A stretch of DNA of 64,000 nucleotides, taken from NCBI RefSeq assembly GCF_900111175.1, contig NZ_FOGI01000010.1, positions 248,001 to 312,000 of the forward strand. Direction: 5' to 3'. Each line of letters begins with the position of its first letter. Position 1 is the first letter of the stretch. The position numbers and the translations under genes are program-made. The DNA is from Actinokineospora terrae (lineage in GTDB: Bacteria > Actinomycetota > Actinomycetes > Mycobacteriales > Pseudonocardiaceae). The notes under the pieces were generated by a model that did not search any database, was not told the DNA's origin, and saw nothing but the letters and a program-made list of their open reading frames with translations. Of the stretch, positions 17,401-24,864 are shown piece after piece.

Positions 17401-18223
17401 CGACAACGCCACCAACCTGCAGGTCGTGGCCCAGCTCCTGCGCACCTGGGGCGCCCAGGTGGCCACCGCCTCCACCGGCGCCGAGGCCATGGCCATCCTC
17501 CGCGCCGCCGCCGAGGCGGGCCAACCGTTCGACGCGGCCCTGCTCGACATGCGCATGCCCGACCTCGACGGAATCCAACTGGTGGCCCGGATCCAAGCCG
17601 ACCCCGCCACCGGCTCCCCCCGCCTCGGCATCCTCAGCTCCACCACGGAAGCAGAGGAATCCCGCCGAGCCCGCCGCATGGGCGTCGAGGTCTACCTCTC
17701 CAAACCCATCCGCGCGGCCGCCCTGCGCGACGCCCTCGGCCGCCTGCTGGCCGACGAAGGGCCAGTCGTACCACCCCAACAGGCACCGGTGCCCCGTCTT
17801 GAGCCGCGTCGGCCGAGTGTGGGGCGGGTGCTGGTGGCTGAGGACAACGACATCAACCAGCAGGTGGTGGTGCAGATGTTGAGCACCCTGGGGTACAGCG
17901 CGGATGTGGCGGAGAACGGGGAGCAGGCTTTGAGCATGCTCAGCACGGGGGACTATGACGTGGTGCTGATGGATTGCCAGATGCCTGTGCTGGACGGGTA
18001 TCAGGCCACTACGCAGATCCGACAGCTTCCTGCGCCGCGGAACCAGGTGCCGGTGATTGCGTTGACGGCGTCGGCATTGGCCTCGGATGAGAAGCGGTGT
18101 CGGGATGTGGGGATGGACGACTTCCTGACCAAGCCGTTGCGGCGGGAGCAGTTGGAGGCCGTGCTGCGTCGCAACGCCATGCCGGGGGCGCCGCAGCCCC
18201 GGCGGGAGAATGATCAGATGTAG
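14432..18223 (+). CDS. Membrane hybrid sensor histidine kinase with two receiver domains
   Basis: About 1263 residues. The N-terminal 290 residues carry about eight to ten hydrophobic helices, then an extracytoplasmic dCache-like sensor (about 325-560) between two membrane helices, a PAS domain with DITERKQ, HisKA with the phosphoacceptor MSHEIRTPMNG (about 744), HATPase_c (DTGIGIP and GGTGLGLAICRQLVELMGG), and two receivers: LVVDDNATNLQ with DAALLDMRMPD, and LVAEDNDINQQ with DVVLMDCQMPVLDGYQA and ending in TKP. It autophosphorylates and relays phosphate to its receivers. No HPt domain is present here, so a separate phosphotransfer partner is needed. Start GTG 14432 is chosen; GTG 14366 is also in frame. 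A link to the upstream operon is unproven. Confidence 0.85.
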   Translation: MTASPVKRVRGLQWTWVLLHGLAVVVAALLPGDGARVALVVALVAVDLVALNPYRLLVGERGWRGPWGLLVLAQVVATTAWAVGGVWLAAAAAVAALGAVLVLGTAYRARHGVLTYMDACVVVVAVGVLVWTIPGTGSTVPLWLWVPVFAGMAARFAHTGWRAAPWLLAWAAAWLLGGVLARAGLGGQFACVLLSAALLVGARFAVRVPSARNRPEWATQTTLTLCVLLLPVVLLLRASHATTRDIVVIAAGSLVVTVLLLVRLPLSHRSGPTDPALRAELRRRLVRLCALFVLLAMLPVVLLAYLSISVANGMMSGEVDRRLTHSTDVVSAELEDRLTGIGSLVNAYAQRPTLRAASFSAATPDPAIFDAVLSLQGQQPPFLAAWVLDATGRLVTIAPPTVVVQGTQFADRDYFRGAIRRGGPYVSSAFESAVVGNPDVIAISAPITDMGGRVLGVIAVSYPVGPLTNLVDRVAAAQDVSVVVADTRGTAVGRDPGPGLVSALSTAGVEAALGGKSGAATTAEGETEYQAVYRPIPALGWAVVARVDAAKAYAGTALLTGRIVAITTLIVQVLLGALVLAARTERRRRLAEVLLAARGEQVREILQAAGDAFVAMRPDGRVSSWNARAEEIFGWTAAEALGVPLVELVVPPEQRDAHTDGVRRVVGGGEPHLLGTTSEVVARHKDGWTFPAELTVWRSGDGAEVVFSAFVRDITERKQHERDLADARDQALAASRMKSAFVANMSHEIRTPMNGVLGLSTLLLDTDLDQRQRDYVSTLRRSADALLEVISDILDFSKMEAGKLEIDPVDFDPRSVVEDVVSLLAPTARTPGLEIAAVVHPAIPPALHGDAHRIRQVLINLVSNAIKFTPGGEVVVWVSIPPAEKSDGRHRVTFTVTDTGIGIPADRQEHLFDAFTQVDVSTTRRYGGTGLGLAICRQLVELMGGTIGMRSKPDEGSAFHFTLPLPPATAPLPATRTSGAVTGAAVLVVDDNATNLQVVAQLLRTWGAQVATASTGAEAMAILRAAAEAGQPFDAALLDMRMPDLDGIQLVARIQADPATGSPRLGILSSTTEAEESRRARRMGVEVYLSKPIRAAALRDALGRLLADEGPVVPPQQAPVPRLEPRRPSVGRVLVAEDNDINQQVVVQMLSTLGYSADVAENGEQALSMLSTGDYDVVLMDCQMPVLDGYQATTQIRQLPAPRNQVPVIALTASALASDEKRCRDVGMDDFLTKPLRREQLEAVLRRNAMPGAPQPRRENDQM

Positions 18224-18309
18224 GTGGGTGGCCGTTCACCCGGCTCGGTGGGTCTCGAGTCGGACAGGGTTGGCGCTGTCCCTCGGTGTCAGGGGCCAGT
18301 GGGTCTAGG

Positions 18310-19128
18310 TCAGGCGACCAGCCAGGCGAAGCGGGTGCGGGTGGTGCCGGGGGTGGCGGTCTTGACCGCCACGCGCAGGACGGAGATCGGGATGACGCTG
18401 TGGCCGTCCGGGCCCGGTTGGGAGATGTAGGGCTTGCCCGCCCAGGCGTCGCCGGAGACCTCGTAGCCGAGGGGGTCCTCGTGGTACTCCCAGGTGGTGG
18501 CGCGGTGTTCGCGGGCCACCTCGCCGAGGTACCAGGCGGCGCCTTGGACGAAGTCGGCGTTGGCCGGGGCGGTGAAGTCGTCCAGGGTCGGGGTCCTGGT
18601 GAGGACCAGGTGCTCCACGGCGTCGAGCGACTCCACCGAGAAGTCCCACTCGCGCCCCGAGTCGGCCGCCCACCGGTCCCACTTGGCCGCGCGCTCGTCG
18701 AGCCACGCCGCCAGCCACGGGTGCGTCGAGCGGGTGACCGCGCGCTCCGGCAGCGGCGGCAGGCTCTCGGCGACCTCGGTGAAGATCGTGCCCGCGCGGG
18801 TCTGGACCGCCTGGCCCATCAGCAGCGTCGGCACGATCAGACCCGGGCCGACGTGCGCGCCGGGCACCACCACCGGCACGTCCGCGCGCTCGTCCCACTC
18901 CCACTCGCCGCCGCTGAGCCTGCGCAGCGCCTCGCCGAGGTAGGCCACCACCGACTCGGTGAACGACGGGTCCTCGCCGGGCACGAACCGCTCGACGAAC
19001 GCCGATTCCAGGTGCCGCAACGACTCCACCGAGTAGTCGAGCGGGAATCCGCCGCAGACGTAGAAATCGCGCAGGCGGTCGACGAACGGGTCGACGTCCG
19101 CGCGCCACTGTTCCCCGGGGTCCGTCAC
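18310..19128 (-). CDS. Hypothetical protein with two homologous halves
   Basis: A 272-residue soluble protein that I cannot assign to a family. The two halves resemble each other: LDYSVESLRHLESAFV followed by ESVVAYLGEALRRLSGGEWEW, and WDFSVESLDAVEHLVL followed by GAAWYLGEVAREHRATTWEY. It therefore looks like a tandem duplication of a roughly 115-residue helical unit, with the shared order SVESL, YLGE, WEW/WEY. No signal peptide or membrane segment is seen. Start GTG 19128 (TDPGEQWRAD) is preferred over ATG 19161, whose extension is not conserved-looking. It is convergent with the hybrid kinase and divergent from the surface protein. Confidence 0.65.
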   Translation of the reverse strand: MTDPGEQWRADVDPFVDRLRDFYVCGGFPLDYSVESLRHLESAFVERFVPGEDPSFTESVVAYLGEALRRLSGGEWEWDERADVPVVVPGAHVGPGLIVPTLLMGQAVQTRAGTIFTEVAESLPPLPERAVTRSTHPWLAAWLDERAAKWDRWAADSGREWDFSVESLDAVEHLVLTRTPTLDDFTAPANADFVQGAAWYLGEVAREHRATTWEYHEDPLGYEVSGDAWAGKPYISQPGPDGHSVIPISVLRVAVKTATPGTTRTRFAWLVA

Positions 19129-19340
19129 ACCCGCGAGCCTACCAACTTCCCGCCACGCCACGGTGTCCGCGCGGATACCGGGCGCTGACCAGTCAACGCC
19201 GACCCCGGTCCGCGAAACTGCCGGTGGGAACGCCGGGAATCGCCTGCCCGCGGCCGGGTGCCGGGTGTACGGTCCGGTGATTCATCGAGGTGGCAGGGGG
19301 TGCCGCCGTCGACGACGCCCCGTGCCGGAGGGGACCCGCT

Positions 19341-21617
19341 TTGAGTTCTGCCAAGGGGGGCTCGCTGTCCCGGCGAGTCACAGGAGCCGCTGCCGCGCTG
19401 GCGGTGCTGGCCACGGTCGTCACGTGGTCGCCACCGGTCGCCGACGCCCAGGCGGCGCAGCGGTGCGCGGACATGTTCAACGTCACCAAGCCCACGCCCG
19501 CGCGCAACCAGCTGCCCGGCTTCGGCAACAACGTGCCCGCGCCCAAGAACGCGAGCCGGTACGACTACGACAACCCCGGTGAGGCGGCGCGTGGACTCGG
19601 CCTGCCCGACCCGGAGGACCTGGCGGACTACGGCGAGGACAGCTCGCCCTACAAGCCCGGCAGCAAGGAACACGTCTACACCACCTGGAACGCCTACCAG
19701 AAGCGCAAGGCCAAGGAGCTCAAGGACTGGAACGACGGCGGCCAGGTCGGCAAGAAGCCCAGCGAGGCGCTGCCGTACCAGAAGTGGCTCAACCGCTACG
19801 TGCCGAACATGGGCAACGACAACAAGGGCACCGCGTTCGAGGGCCACGCCACCCGCGACATCGGACTCGGCGGCGCCGACTGGATGTGCCAGGACCGCAT
19901 CCGCGACGCCCAGGGCCGCCCGGTCAGCGGCCGGTTCTACGACGCCATCAACCACCGCGAGAAGCTGATCTACGAGTTCAAGGCGGGCAGCGGCGTCGAC
20001 CGCGAGCAGGTGCGCCGCGACCAGGAGTTCGCGCGCCGCCACGGCTACCGCATCCAGTACGTCTTCGGCCGCAACCCGAGCAGGGCGGCCCGGCAGGCGC
20101 TGGTCGACGCGGGCCTCGAACCCGCCGAGACGCGCCGGGCGACCGGGCGGGTGCTCAAGCCCGGTGTGCCTGCGCCGGGACCGTCCTCCGGGCTGCTGAA
20201 CCCGACCCCGGCGAACCCGGGCAAGGGCGCGGCCACCGACCTGTTCGACAGCGCGGGCCGCAACCGCGAGCAGGCGCGCTCGGTGCAGGACGTCGACGAC
20301 GACTTCGCCCGCCGGTCCGGCAGGCCTGACGGCAAGGTCGACGGACTGCCCAGGCGCCCCGGCGGCATCGACTTCTCGACCATGGAACTGCGGTACCTGG
20401 CCGAGCAGCCCGAGGGCGGCGCGGTCGAGTTCGCGTTCGAGGCCGACGAGAACGCCAACGAGGAAGAGGAGCCGTCGTTCGGCGGGTTCGAGGTGGCGCA
20501 GCTGACCTCGGACTCGCTGTTCACCTGGCTCGCGCTGCCGGAATCGTCGTTCTGGGTCAACCTCAACCCCGACCAGCCCGACCAGATCCTCGACGACAAG
20601 CTGGCGAGCACCGACGCCGGTCGGGTCCTGCTGGAGGCGGACCTGCGGATGAAGCACGTGCTGGCGAAGGTGATGGTGCCGGACAACCCGATCGGCACCC
20701 GGTTCTGGGACTCGCTGCGCCACGTCAACGGCGCGCCCTGCTGGGTCACCTACCGGGTGTGGGCCGAGGCCGCGCCCGCGTCGGTGCGCGAGGACGGCGG
20801 GCAGCTCTACATCCTCGACGCGCCGCTGAAGGTGCAGGCCGAGCCGCTGGCCATCACCGTGCCGCCGGGGCGGGAGTGCACCCAGCCGGAAGAGGTCCAG
20901 GAGTACAACTTCGGGCGCATCAAGGACATCCTGATCCCCGAGGTGGAGAAGGCGGTCAACACGACGCCGGACTTCCAGGACCTGCGCAGCGTCTACCACG
21001 CGCGGGTCGCGGCGGCCTGGCTGCGGCAGCGCAACGAGGTCAGGCCCAACGCCTACGACCCGATCATCGACAGCGGTGACGTGACCAAGTGGCCGGCGCG
21101 CACACAGTGGAGCAAGCAGAAGGTCTACGAGGACTACCTGAAGTCCTTCCGCGACGGCGACTACACCTTCACCCGGGAGTACGAACAGGACGGTGAGGTG
21201 CTCACGTTCACCTTCGCCACCGGTGGCGTGGACTTCGGCAAGTCGCCGCGCGCGCCCATCCCCGCGGAGACCTTCACCGCGCAGTACCCGACGCTGCCGG
21301 ACACGGTCACCGACGCCCGGGCCGACGTCGTCGAGTACGAGGACACCACCGCGTCCTGGCTCGGCGCGGACAACGCCCGCCGGGCCGACCCGCCGACCAC
21401 CCGGCCGCCGACGACCCAGCCGCCCACGCAGCAGCCGACGGTGAACCCACCGGCGCCGAACCAGCCCGCACCGAACCAGCCCGCGCCGCAGGGCAGTGCG
21501 TCGCCGCCGCTGGCGCAGACCGGGGCAGCGCCGCTGGGGCTGATCGGGGTGGCGGCCCTGCTCCTGGCCGCCGGTACCGCGCTGCTGGTCTGGCAGCGCC
21601 GCCGTCGCAGGAGTTGA
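19341..21617 (+). CDS. Secreted LAXTG-anchored surface protein with nuclease-like patch
   Basis: A 758-residue exported protein. TTG 19341 follows GGAGGGG by 7 bases and gives an N-terminus with a basic stretch and hydrophobic core (RRVTGAAAALAVLATVV) ending VADAQA, a signal peptide. The C-terminus has a Pro/Thr/Gln-rich wall spacer, then LAQTG, a hydrophobic helix and RRRRRS: a cell-wall sorting signal of the LAXTG type used by class E sortases of high-GC Gram-positives. Residues about 163-245 contain FYDAIN with D201 and LIYEFKAG with E212-x-K214, the D-x10-ExK spacing of PD-(D/E)XK nucleases. The middle part (350-650) is uncharacterised. Catalytic activity is only a suggestion. Confidence 0.75.
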   Translation: MSSAKGGSLSRRVTGAAAALAVLATVVTWSPPVADAQAAQRCADMFNVTKPTPARNQLPGFGNNVPAPKNASRYDYDNPGEAARGLGLPDPEDLADYGEDSSPYKPGSKEHVYTTWNAYQKRKAKELKDWNDGGQVGKKPSEALPYQKWLNRYVPNMGNDNKGTAFEGHATRDIGLGGADWMCQDRIRDAQGRPVSGRFYDAINHREKLIYEFKAGSGVDREQVRRDQEFARRHGYRIQYVFGRNPSRAARQALVDAGLEPAETRRATGRVLKPGVPAPGPSSGLLNPTPANPGKGAATDLFDSAGRNREQARSVQDVDDDFARRSGRPDGKVDGLPRRPGGIDFSTMELRYLAEQPEGGAVEFAFEADENANEEEEPSFGGFEVAQLTSDSLFTWLALPESSFWVNLNPDQPDQILDDKLASTDAGRVLLEADLRMKHVLAKVMVPDNPIGTRFWDSLRHVNGAPCWVTYRVWAEAAPASVREDGGQLYILDAPLKVQAEPLAITVPPGRECTQPEEVQEYNFGRIKDILIPEVEKAVNTTPDFQDLRSVYHARVAAAWLRQRNEVRPNAYDPIIDSGDVTKWPARTQWSKQKVYEDYLKSFRDGDYTFTREYEQDGEVLTFTFATGGVDFGKSPRAPIPAETFTAQYPTLPDTVTDARADVVEYEDTTASWLGADNARRADPPTTRPPTTQPPTQQPTVNPPAPNQPAPNQPAPQGSASPPLAQTGAAPLGLIGVAALLLAAGTALLVWQRRRRRS

Positions 21618-21630
21618 CCGAGCGCTGGTC

Positions 21631-21660
21631 GAGGGGGCGGCCCGTCCGGGTCGCCCCCTC
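21631..21660 (+). terminator. Hairpin terminator after the LAXTG protein gene
   Basis: GAGGGGGCG at 21631-21639 pairs with CGCCCCCTC at 21652-21660. A G-U pair and an inner CCC/GGG pair extend the stem to 13 bp over a four-base loop (GTCC). Confidence 0.7.
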
Positions 21661-21756
21661 TCGCGTTGACGCAGGTCAGGCGTGCGTTCCCTGTCACATG
21701 GACTCCGGCGACGGACAGGTGTAAGCAAGGAGCCACCCGAGGACTGGAGACCCGAC

Positions 21757-22074
21757 ATGCGGTACCTGATGACGAGCAAGGCAGGCGGCCAGGCCCCCGA
21801 CGAGCGCCTCTACCAGGAGATGGGCAAGTTCGTGGAGGAGCTGACCGCGGCCGGTGTGCTGCTGGCGACCGGGGGACTGGCGCCCGCCGGGATCCGGGTG
21901 TCCTCGGTCGGCGACGAGATCACCGTGACCGACGGCCCGTTCGCCGAGGCCAAGGAGGCGGTGGCCGGGTTCGCCCTGGTCGAGGTGCGCTCCGCCGAGG
22001 AGGCCCTTGAGCTGACCAAGCGGTTCCGGCGCATCGTCGGCGACGGCGAGAGCGTCATCCAGCAGGTCTTCTAG
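21757..22074 (+). CDS. YCII/DGPF-domain protein
   Basis: A 105-residue single-domain protein of the YCII-related family, with the name-giving motif in TVTDGPFAEAKEAVAGFALVEV. The ATG at 21757 has TGGAGA 8 bases upstream. DGPF proteins sit beside ECF42-type sigma factors in many actinobacteria and belong to their regulons; here the sigma gene begins 5 bases after this stop, so they are one operon. The protein probably folds as a ferredoxin-like dimer. Its biochemical activity is unknown even in well-studied members. A second copy of the same pair lies at 55305-57165 on the other strand. Confidence 0.85.
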   Translation: MRYLMTSKAGGQAPDERLYQEMGKFVEELTAAGVLLATGGLAPAGIRVSSVGDEITVTDGPFAEAKEAVAGFALVEVRSAEEALELTKRFRRIVGDGESVIQQVF

Positions 22075-22078
22075 TCCC

Positions 22079-23938
22079 GTGGTCGACGTCCACCGCACCC
22101 TCGACGCCGCCTGGAAGCTGGAGGCGGCGCGGGTGGTCGGTGCGCTGACCAGGATGGTCGGCGACGTCGGGCTCGCGGCGGAGTTGGCGCAGGACGCGCT
22201 GGTCGCGGCCCTGGAGCAGTGGCCGCGCGATGGGGTGCCGGACAACCCGGGGGCGTGGCTGACCACGGTGGCCAAGCGCCGGGCGGTCGACCACCTCCGG
22301 CGGGCCAAGCGGACCGTGGCGGCGGGGGAGGACGAGCAGGCGCAGGAACCCGACAGCGGCGACGACGTGCTGCGGCTGGTGTTCCTCGCCTGCCACCCCG
22401 TGCTGCCCACCGTGCAGCGGGTCGCGTTGACGCTCAAGCTCGTGTGCGGGTTGACGACCGAGGAGATCGCCAGGGCCTTCCTGGTCGACGCGCGGACGAT
22501 CGCGGACCGGGTGGCCCTGGCGAAGCGGACCCTCGCGTCGCGGCCGCCGCGCGCGGCCGGGCAGCTCGGGTCGGTGCGGGAGGTCATCTACCTCGTGTTC
22601 AACGAGGGCTACTCGGCGACCTCGGGCGACGACCTGCTGCGGCCCGGCCTGTGCCTGGAAGCGCTGCGGCTGGGCCGGGTGCTCGCCGAACTGGTCCCGG
22701 ACGACCCCGAGGTGCACGGCCTGGTGGCGCTGATGGAACTCCAGGCGTCCCGGTCGGCGGCGCGGACCGGGCCCGGCGGCGAACCGGTCCGGCTGCACGA
22801 GCAGAACCGCGGCCGGTGGGACCAGCTGCTGATCCGGCGCGGGTTCACGGCTCTGCTGCGGGCGCGGGGGAGCGGGCCGCCCGGACCCTATGTGCTGCAA
22901 GCCGCGATCGCCGCCTGTCACGCGGGTGCGCGATCGGCCGAGGAGACCGACTGGGCGCGGATCGTGTCGCTGTACGACGCGTTGGTCCACTTGGTACCGA
23001 CGCCGGTGGTCCGCCTCAACCGCGCCGTCGCCGTTGGCATGGCCCACGGCCCCGAGGCGGGCCTGGCCCTGGTCGACTCCCTCACCGACGACCTGCGCGA
23101 CTACCACCTGCACCCCGGCACCCGCGGCGACCTGCTGCTGCGCCTGGGCCGCCACCCGGAAGCCGCCCGCGAGTTCGAACGCGCCGCCACCCTCACCGAC
23201 AACGCCGCCGAGCGGGCGTTCTTGCGCCGCCGCTCAACCGAAGCCGCCGCCCCTGTCGGCCGCGTGTTGGTCGACGTCGCCGACGAGTTCCTCGCGAGAA
23301 CCGACCTCGACCGCTCAACCCTGCGCTCTTACGCCCAAACCCTGGCGAGACTCCGCAAGGCAGTCGGCGACCGAACCCCGATCGCGGCCCTGACACCCCA
23401 GGACATCGCCACCATGTTCACCGCGGCATGGTCCACCGCGTCCCCGAAGACCTGGAACCGACATCGGGCCGCGGTACGCTCCTTCTGTTCCTGGTCGGGT
23501 ATTCCAGACCTGACTTCCACTGTGGAGAGACGCAAGGAAGTCAGGAACCGCGCGCAGGCGGTCGAACTCGATCGCGTGTGGCAGCTGCCCGACGCCCCGG
23601 TGCGTGAACGCCTACTGTGGACACTCCTGCACGAGTCCGGCGCTCCGGTCCGAGCGGTCCTGGACCTCGACGTCGAGCACCTTGACCTGCCCGGCCGCCG
23701 CGCCACCGGCCCGATCTCCTTGCGGTGGCGCGAGAACGCGGCCCACCTCCTACCGCAAGTCCTGGCGGGCCGAACCGCGGGCCCGCTGTTCCTCGCCGAC
23801 CGCCGCCCCGGCCCCGGGCGCCCGCCGCGAGAAGGAGACCTCTGTCCCGTCACCGGTCGAGGCCGGTTGTCCTACGAGCGGGCCGAGTACCTGTTCAAGC
23901 GCGCCACCGGTCTCACCCTGGGCGCGCTGCGCCACTAG
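22079..23938 (+). CDS. ECF42-type sigma factor fused to a truncated tyrosine-recombinase-like domain
   Basis: A 619-residue protein. Residues 1-80 hold sigma region 2 (AAELAQDALVAALEQWP), 105-160 region 4 (LTTEEIARAFLVDARTIADRVALAKR), and 165-395 the long helical/TPR-like extension of ECF42 factors (VFNEGYSA, NRGRWDQLLIRRG). Unlike the paralogue at 55305-56606, it continues for 220 residues. Residues 397-475 resemble the core-binding domain of tyrosine recombinases (ADEFLARTDLDRSTLRSYAQT, TWNRHRAAVRSFCSW). Residues 510-619 resemble the catalytic domain up to LTLGALRH, where the protein stops before the HxxR completion and the catalytic Tyr. It cannot recombine DNA but may still bind it. The GTG start lies 5 bases after the DGPF stop. 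Confidence 0.8.
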   Translation: MVDVHRTLDAAWKLEAARVVGALTRMVGDVGLAAELAQDALVAALEQWPRDGVPDNPGAWLTTVAKRRAVDHLRRAKRTVAAGEDEQAQEPDSGDDVLRLVFLACHPVLPTVQRVALTLKLVCGLTTEEIARAFLVDARTIADRVALAKRTLASRPPRAAGQLGSVREVIYLVFNEGYSATSGDDLLRPGLCLEALRLGRVLAELVPDDPEVHGLVALMELQASRSAARTGPGGEPVRLHEQNRGRWDQLLIRRGFTALLRARGSGPPGPYVLQAAIAACHAGARSAEETDWARIVSLYDALVHLVPTPVVRLNRAVAVGMAHGPEAGLALVDSLTDDLRDYHLHPGTRGDLLLRLGRHPEAAREFERAATLTDNAAERAFLRRRSTEAAAPVGRVLVDVADEFLARTDLDRSTLRSYAQTLARLRKAVGDRTPIAALTPQDIATMFTAAWSTASPKTWNRHRAAVRSFCSWSGIPDLTSTVERRKEVRNRAQAVELDRVWQLPDAPVRERLLWTLLHESGAPVRAVLDLDVEHLDLPGRRATGPISLRWRENAAHLLPQVLAGRTAGPLFLADRRPGPGRPPREGDLCPVTGRGRLSYERAEYLFKRATGLTLGALRH

Positions 23939-23944
23939 CCACCA

Positions 23945-23988
23945 CCGGTAGGGGTGCGGGAAATGGGGATGAACCACACCCCTACCGG
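23945..23988. terminator. Bidirectional hairpin terminator
   Basis: CCGGTAGGGGTG at 23945-23956 pairs perfectly with CACCCCTACCGG at 23977-23988 between two convergent genes, the sigma/recombinase fusion and the class II aldolase. It can serve both strands. Confidence 0.75.
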
Positions 23989-24024
23989 CGCGACACCGCA
24001 GGCGGGCGGCGTCGGCGGTGGTGG

Positions 24025-24834
24025 CTACTCGTCGAGGAAGTCGGGCTGCTCGGCGACGATCTCGTCCCAGAGCAGCTGGAAGCTGAACCAGCCCAGCTGC
24101 CGGTCGCCGAAGCCGTCCTTGGCGGCGACGGCCTGCTCGTGCGCCATCGGCTTGGGGTCACCGGCGGCCAGGGCCAGCAGCTGGACCTCGGCGCAGCTGT
24201 CGAAGGTGAAGAACCAGTGCACGGCCTCCTCCAGCGACCCGCCCACGGTGATCAGACCGTGGTGGCGCAGCAGGATCGCCCGCTTGTCGCCCAGCTTCTC
24301 GGCGATGTCGCGGCCCTGCTCGACGGCGACCGACGGGCCGCGGTAGTCGTCGTAGAGGACCTGGTCCTGGTAGAACGCCGCCGACTCCTGGTCGTAGGGC
24401 TCCAGCAGCCTGCCCAGCGCGCCCAGCGCCCTGGAGTGCGCGGTGTGCGCGTGCGCCGCGGCCTCCGCGTGCGGACCGAGGTCGTGGATCGCCGAGTGGA
24501 TGACGAACGCGCTCGGGTTGACCGGGTGCTTGCCCTCGACCACGGTGCCGTCGCTGTCGACCAGGATCAGGTCGCTGACCTTGACCAGCTTGAACGACAC
24601 GCCGAACGGGTTGACCCAGAACAGGTTCGGCTGCTCGGGGTCGCGCACCGAGATGTGCCCCGAGATGCCCTCGCCGAAGCCGTACTTGCCGAACAGCCGC
24701 AGCGCGGCCGTTAACCGCTGCTTGCGGTGCTTGCGTTCAGCGGCTGGGTCGTCGAAGGTGGCGGCCGAGGGCATCGGCAGGCCGGTGTGGGTGTCGGCGA
24801 GGTAGCCGGGCTTCACTTGCTCCACAGTGGACAT
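24025..24834 (-). CDS. Class II aldolase/adducin family protein
   Basis: A 269-residue class II aldolase/adducin domain. Family features are YGFGEGISGHISVRDPEQPNLFWVNPFGVSF, then AAAHAHTAHSRALGALG with zinc-binding His residues and AILLRHHGLITVGGSLEEAVHWFFTFD with the second His pair. Members catalyse Zn-dependent aldol cleavage or decarboxylation of small hydroxy-acids and sugar phosphates; the catalytic Glu is not obvious, so the reaction is open. It lies 30 bases downstream of the FAD/NAD(P)-binding gene with a GGAGGAG ribosome binding site, so the two form an operon. The divergent AraC regulator may control them. Confidence 0.85.
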   Translation of the reverse strand: MSTVEQVKPGYLADTHTGLPMPSAATFDDPAAERKHRKQRLTAALRLFGKYGFGEGISGHISVRDPEQPNLFWVNPFGVSFKLVKVSDLILVDSDGTVVEGKHPVNPSAFVIHSAIHDLGPHAEAAAHAHTAHSRALGALGRLLEPYDQESAAFYQDQVLYDDYRGPSVAVEQGRDIAEKLGDKRAILLRHHGLITVGGSLEEAVHWFFTFDSCAEVQLLALAAGDPKPMAHEQAVAAKDGFGDRQLGWFSFQLLWDEIVAEQPDFLDE

Positions 24835-24864
24835 CAGAGAAACTCCTCCAGGCTCAAGGGGGTG

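Noticed and set aside
14441-17779. 1112-codon frame antisense to the hybrid kinase
   Set aside because: His/Arg/Gln-rich antisense translation without domains.
22079-23938. Active phage integrase or integrative element
   Set aside because: The recombinase-like part lacks the catalytic Tyr and second Arg motif, and no attachment-site repeats, tRNA or phage genes are nearby.
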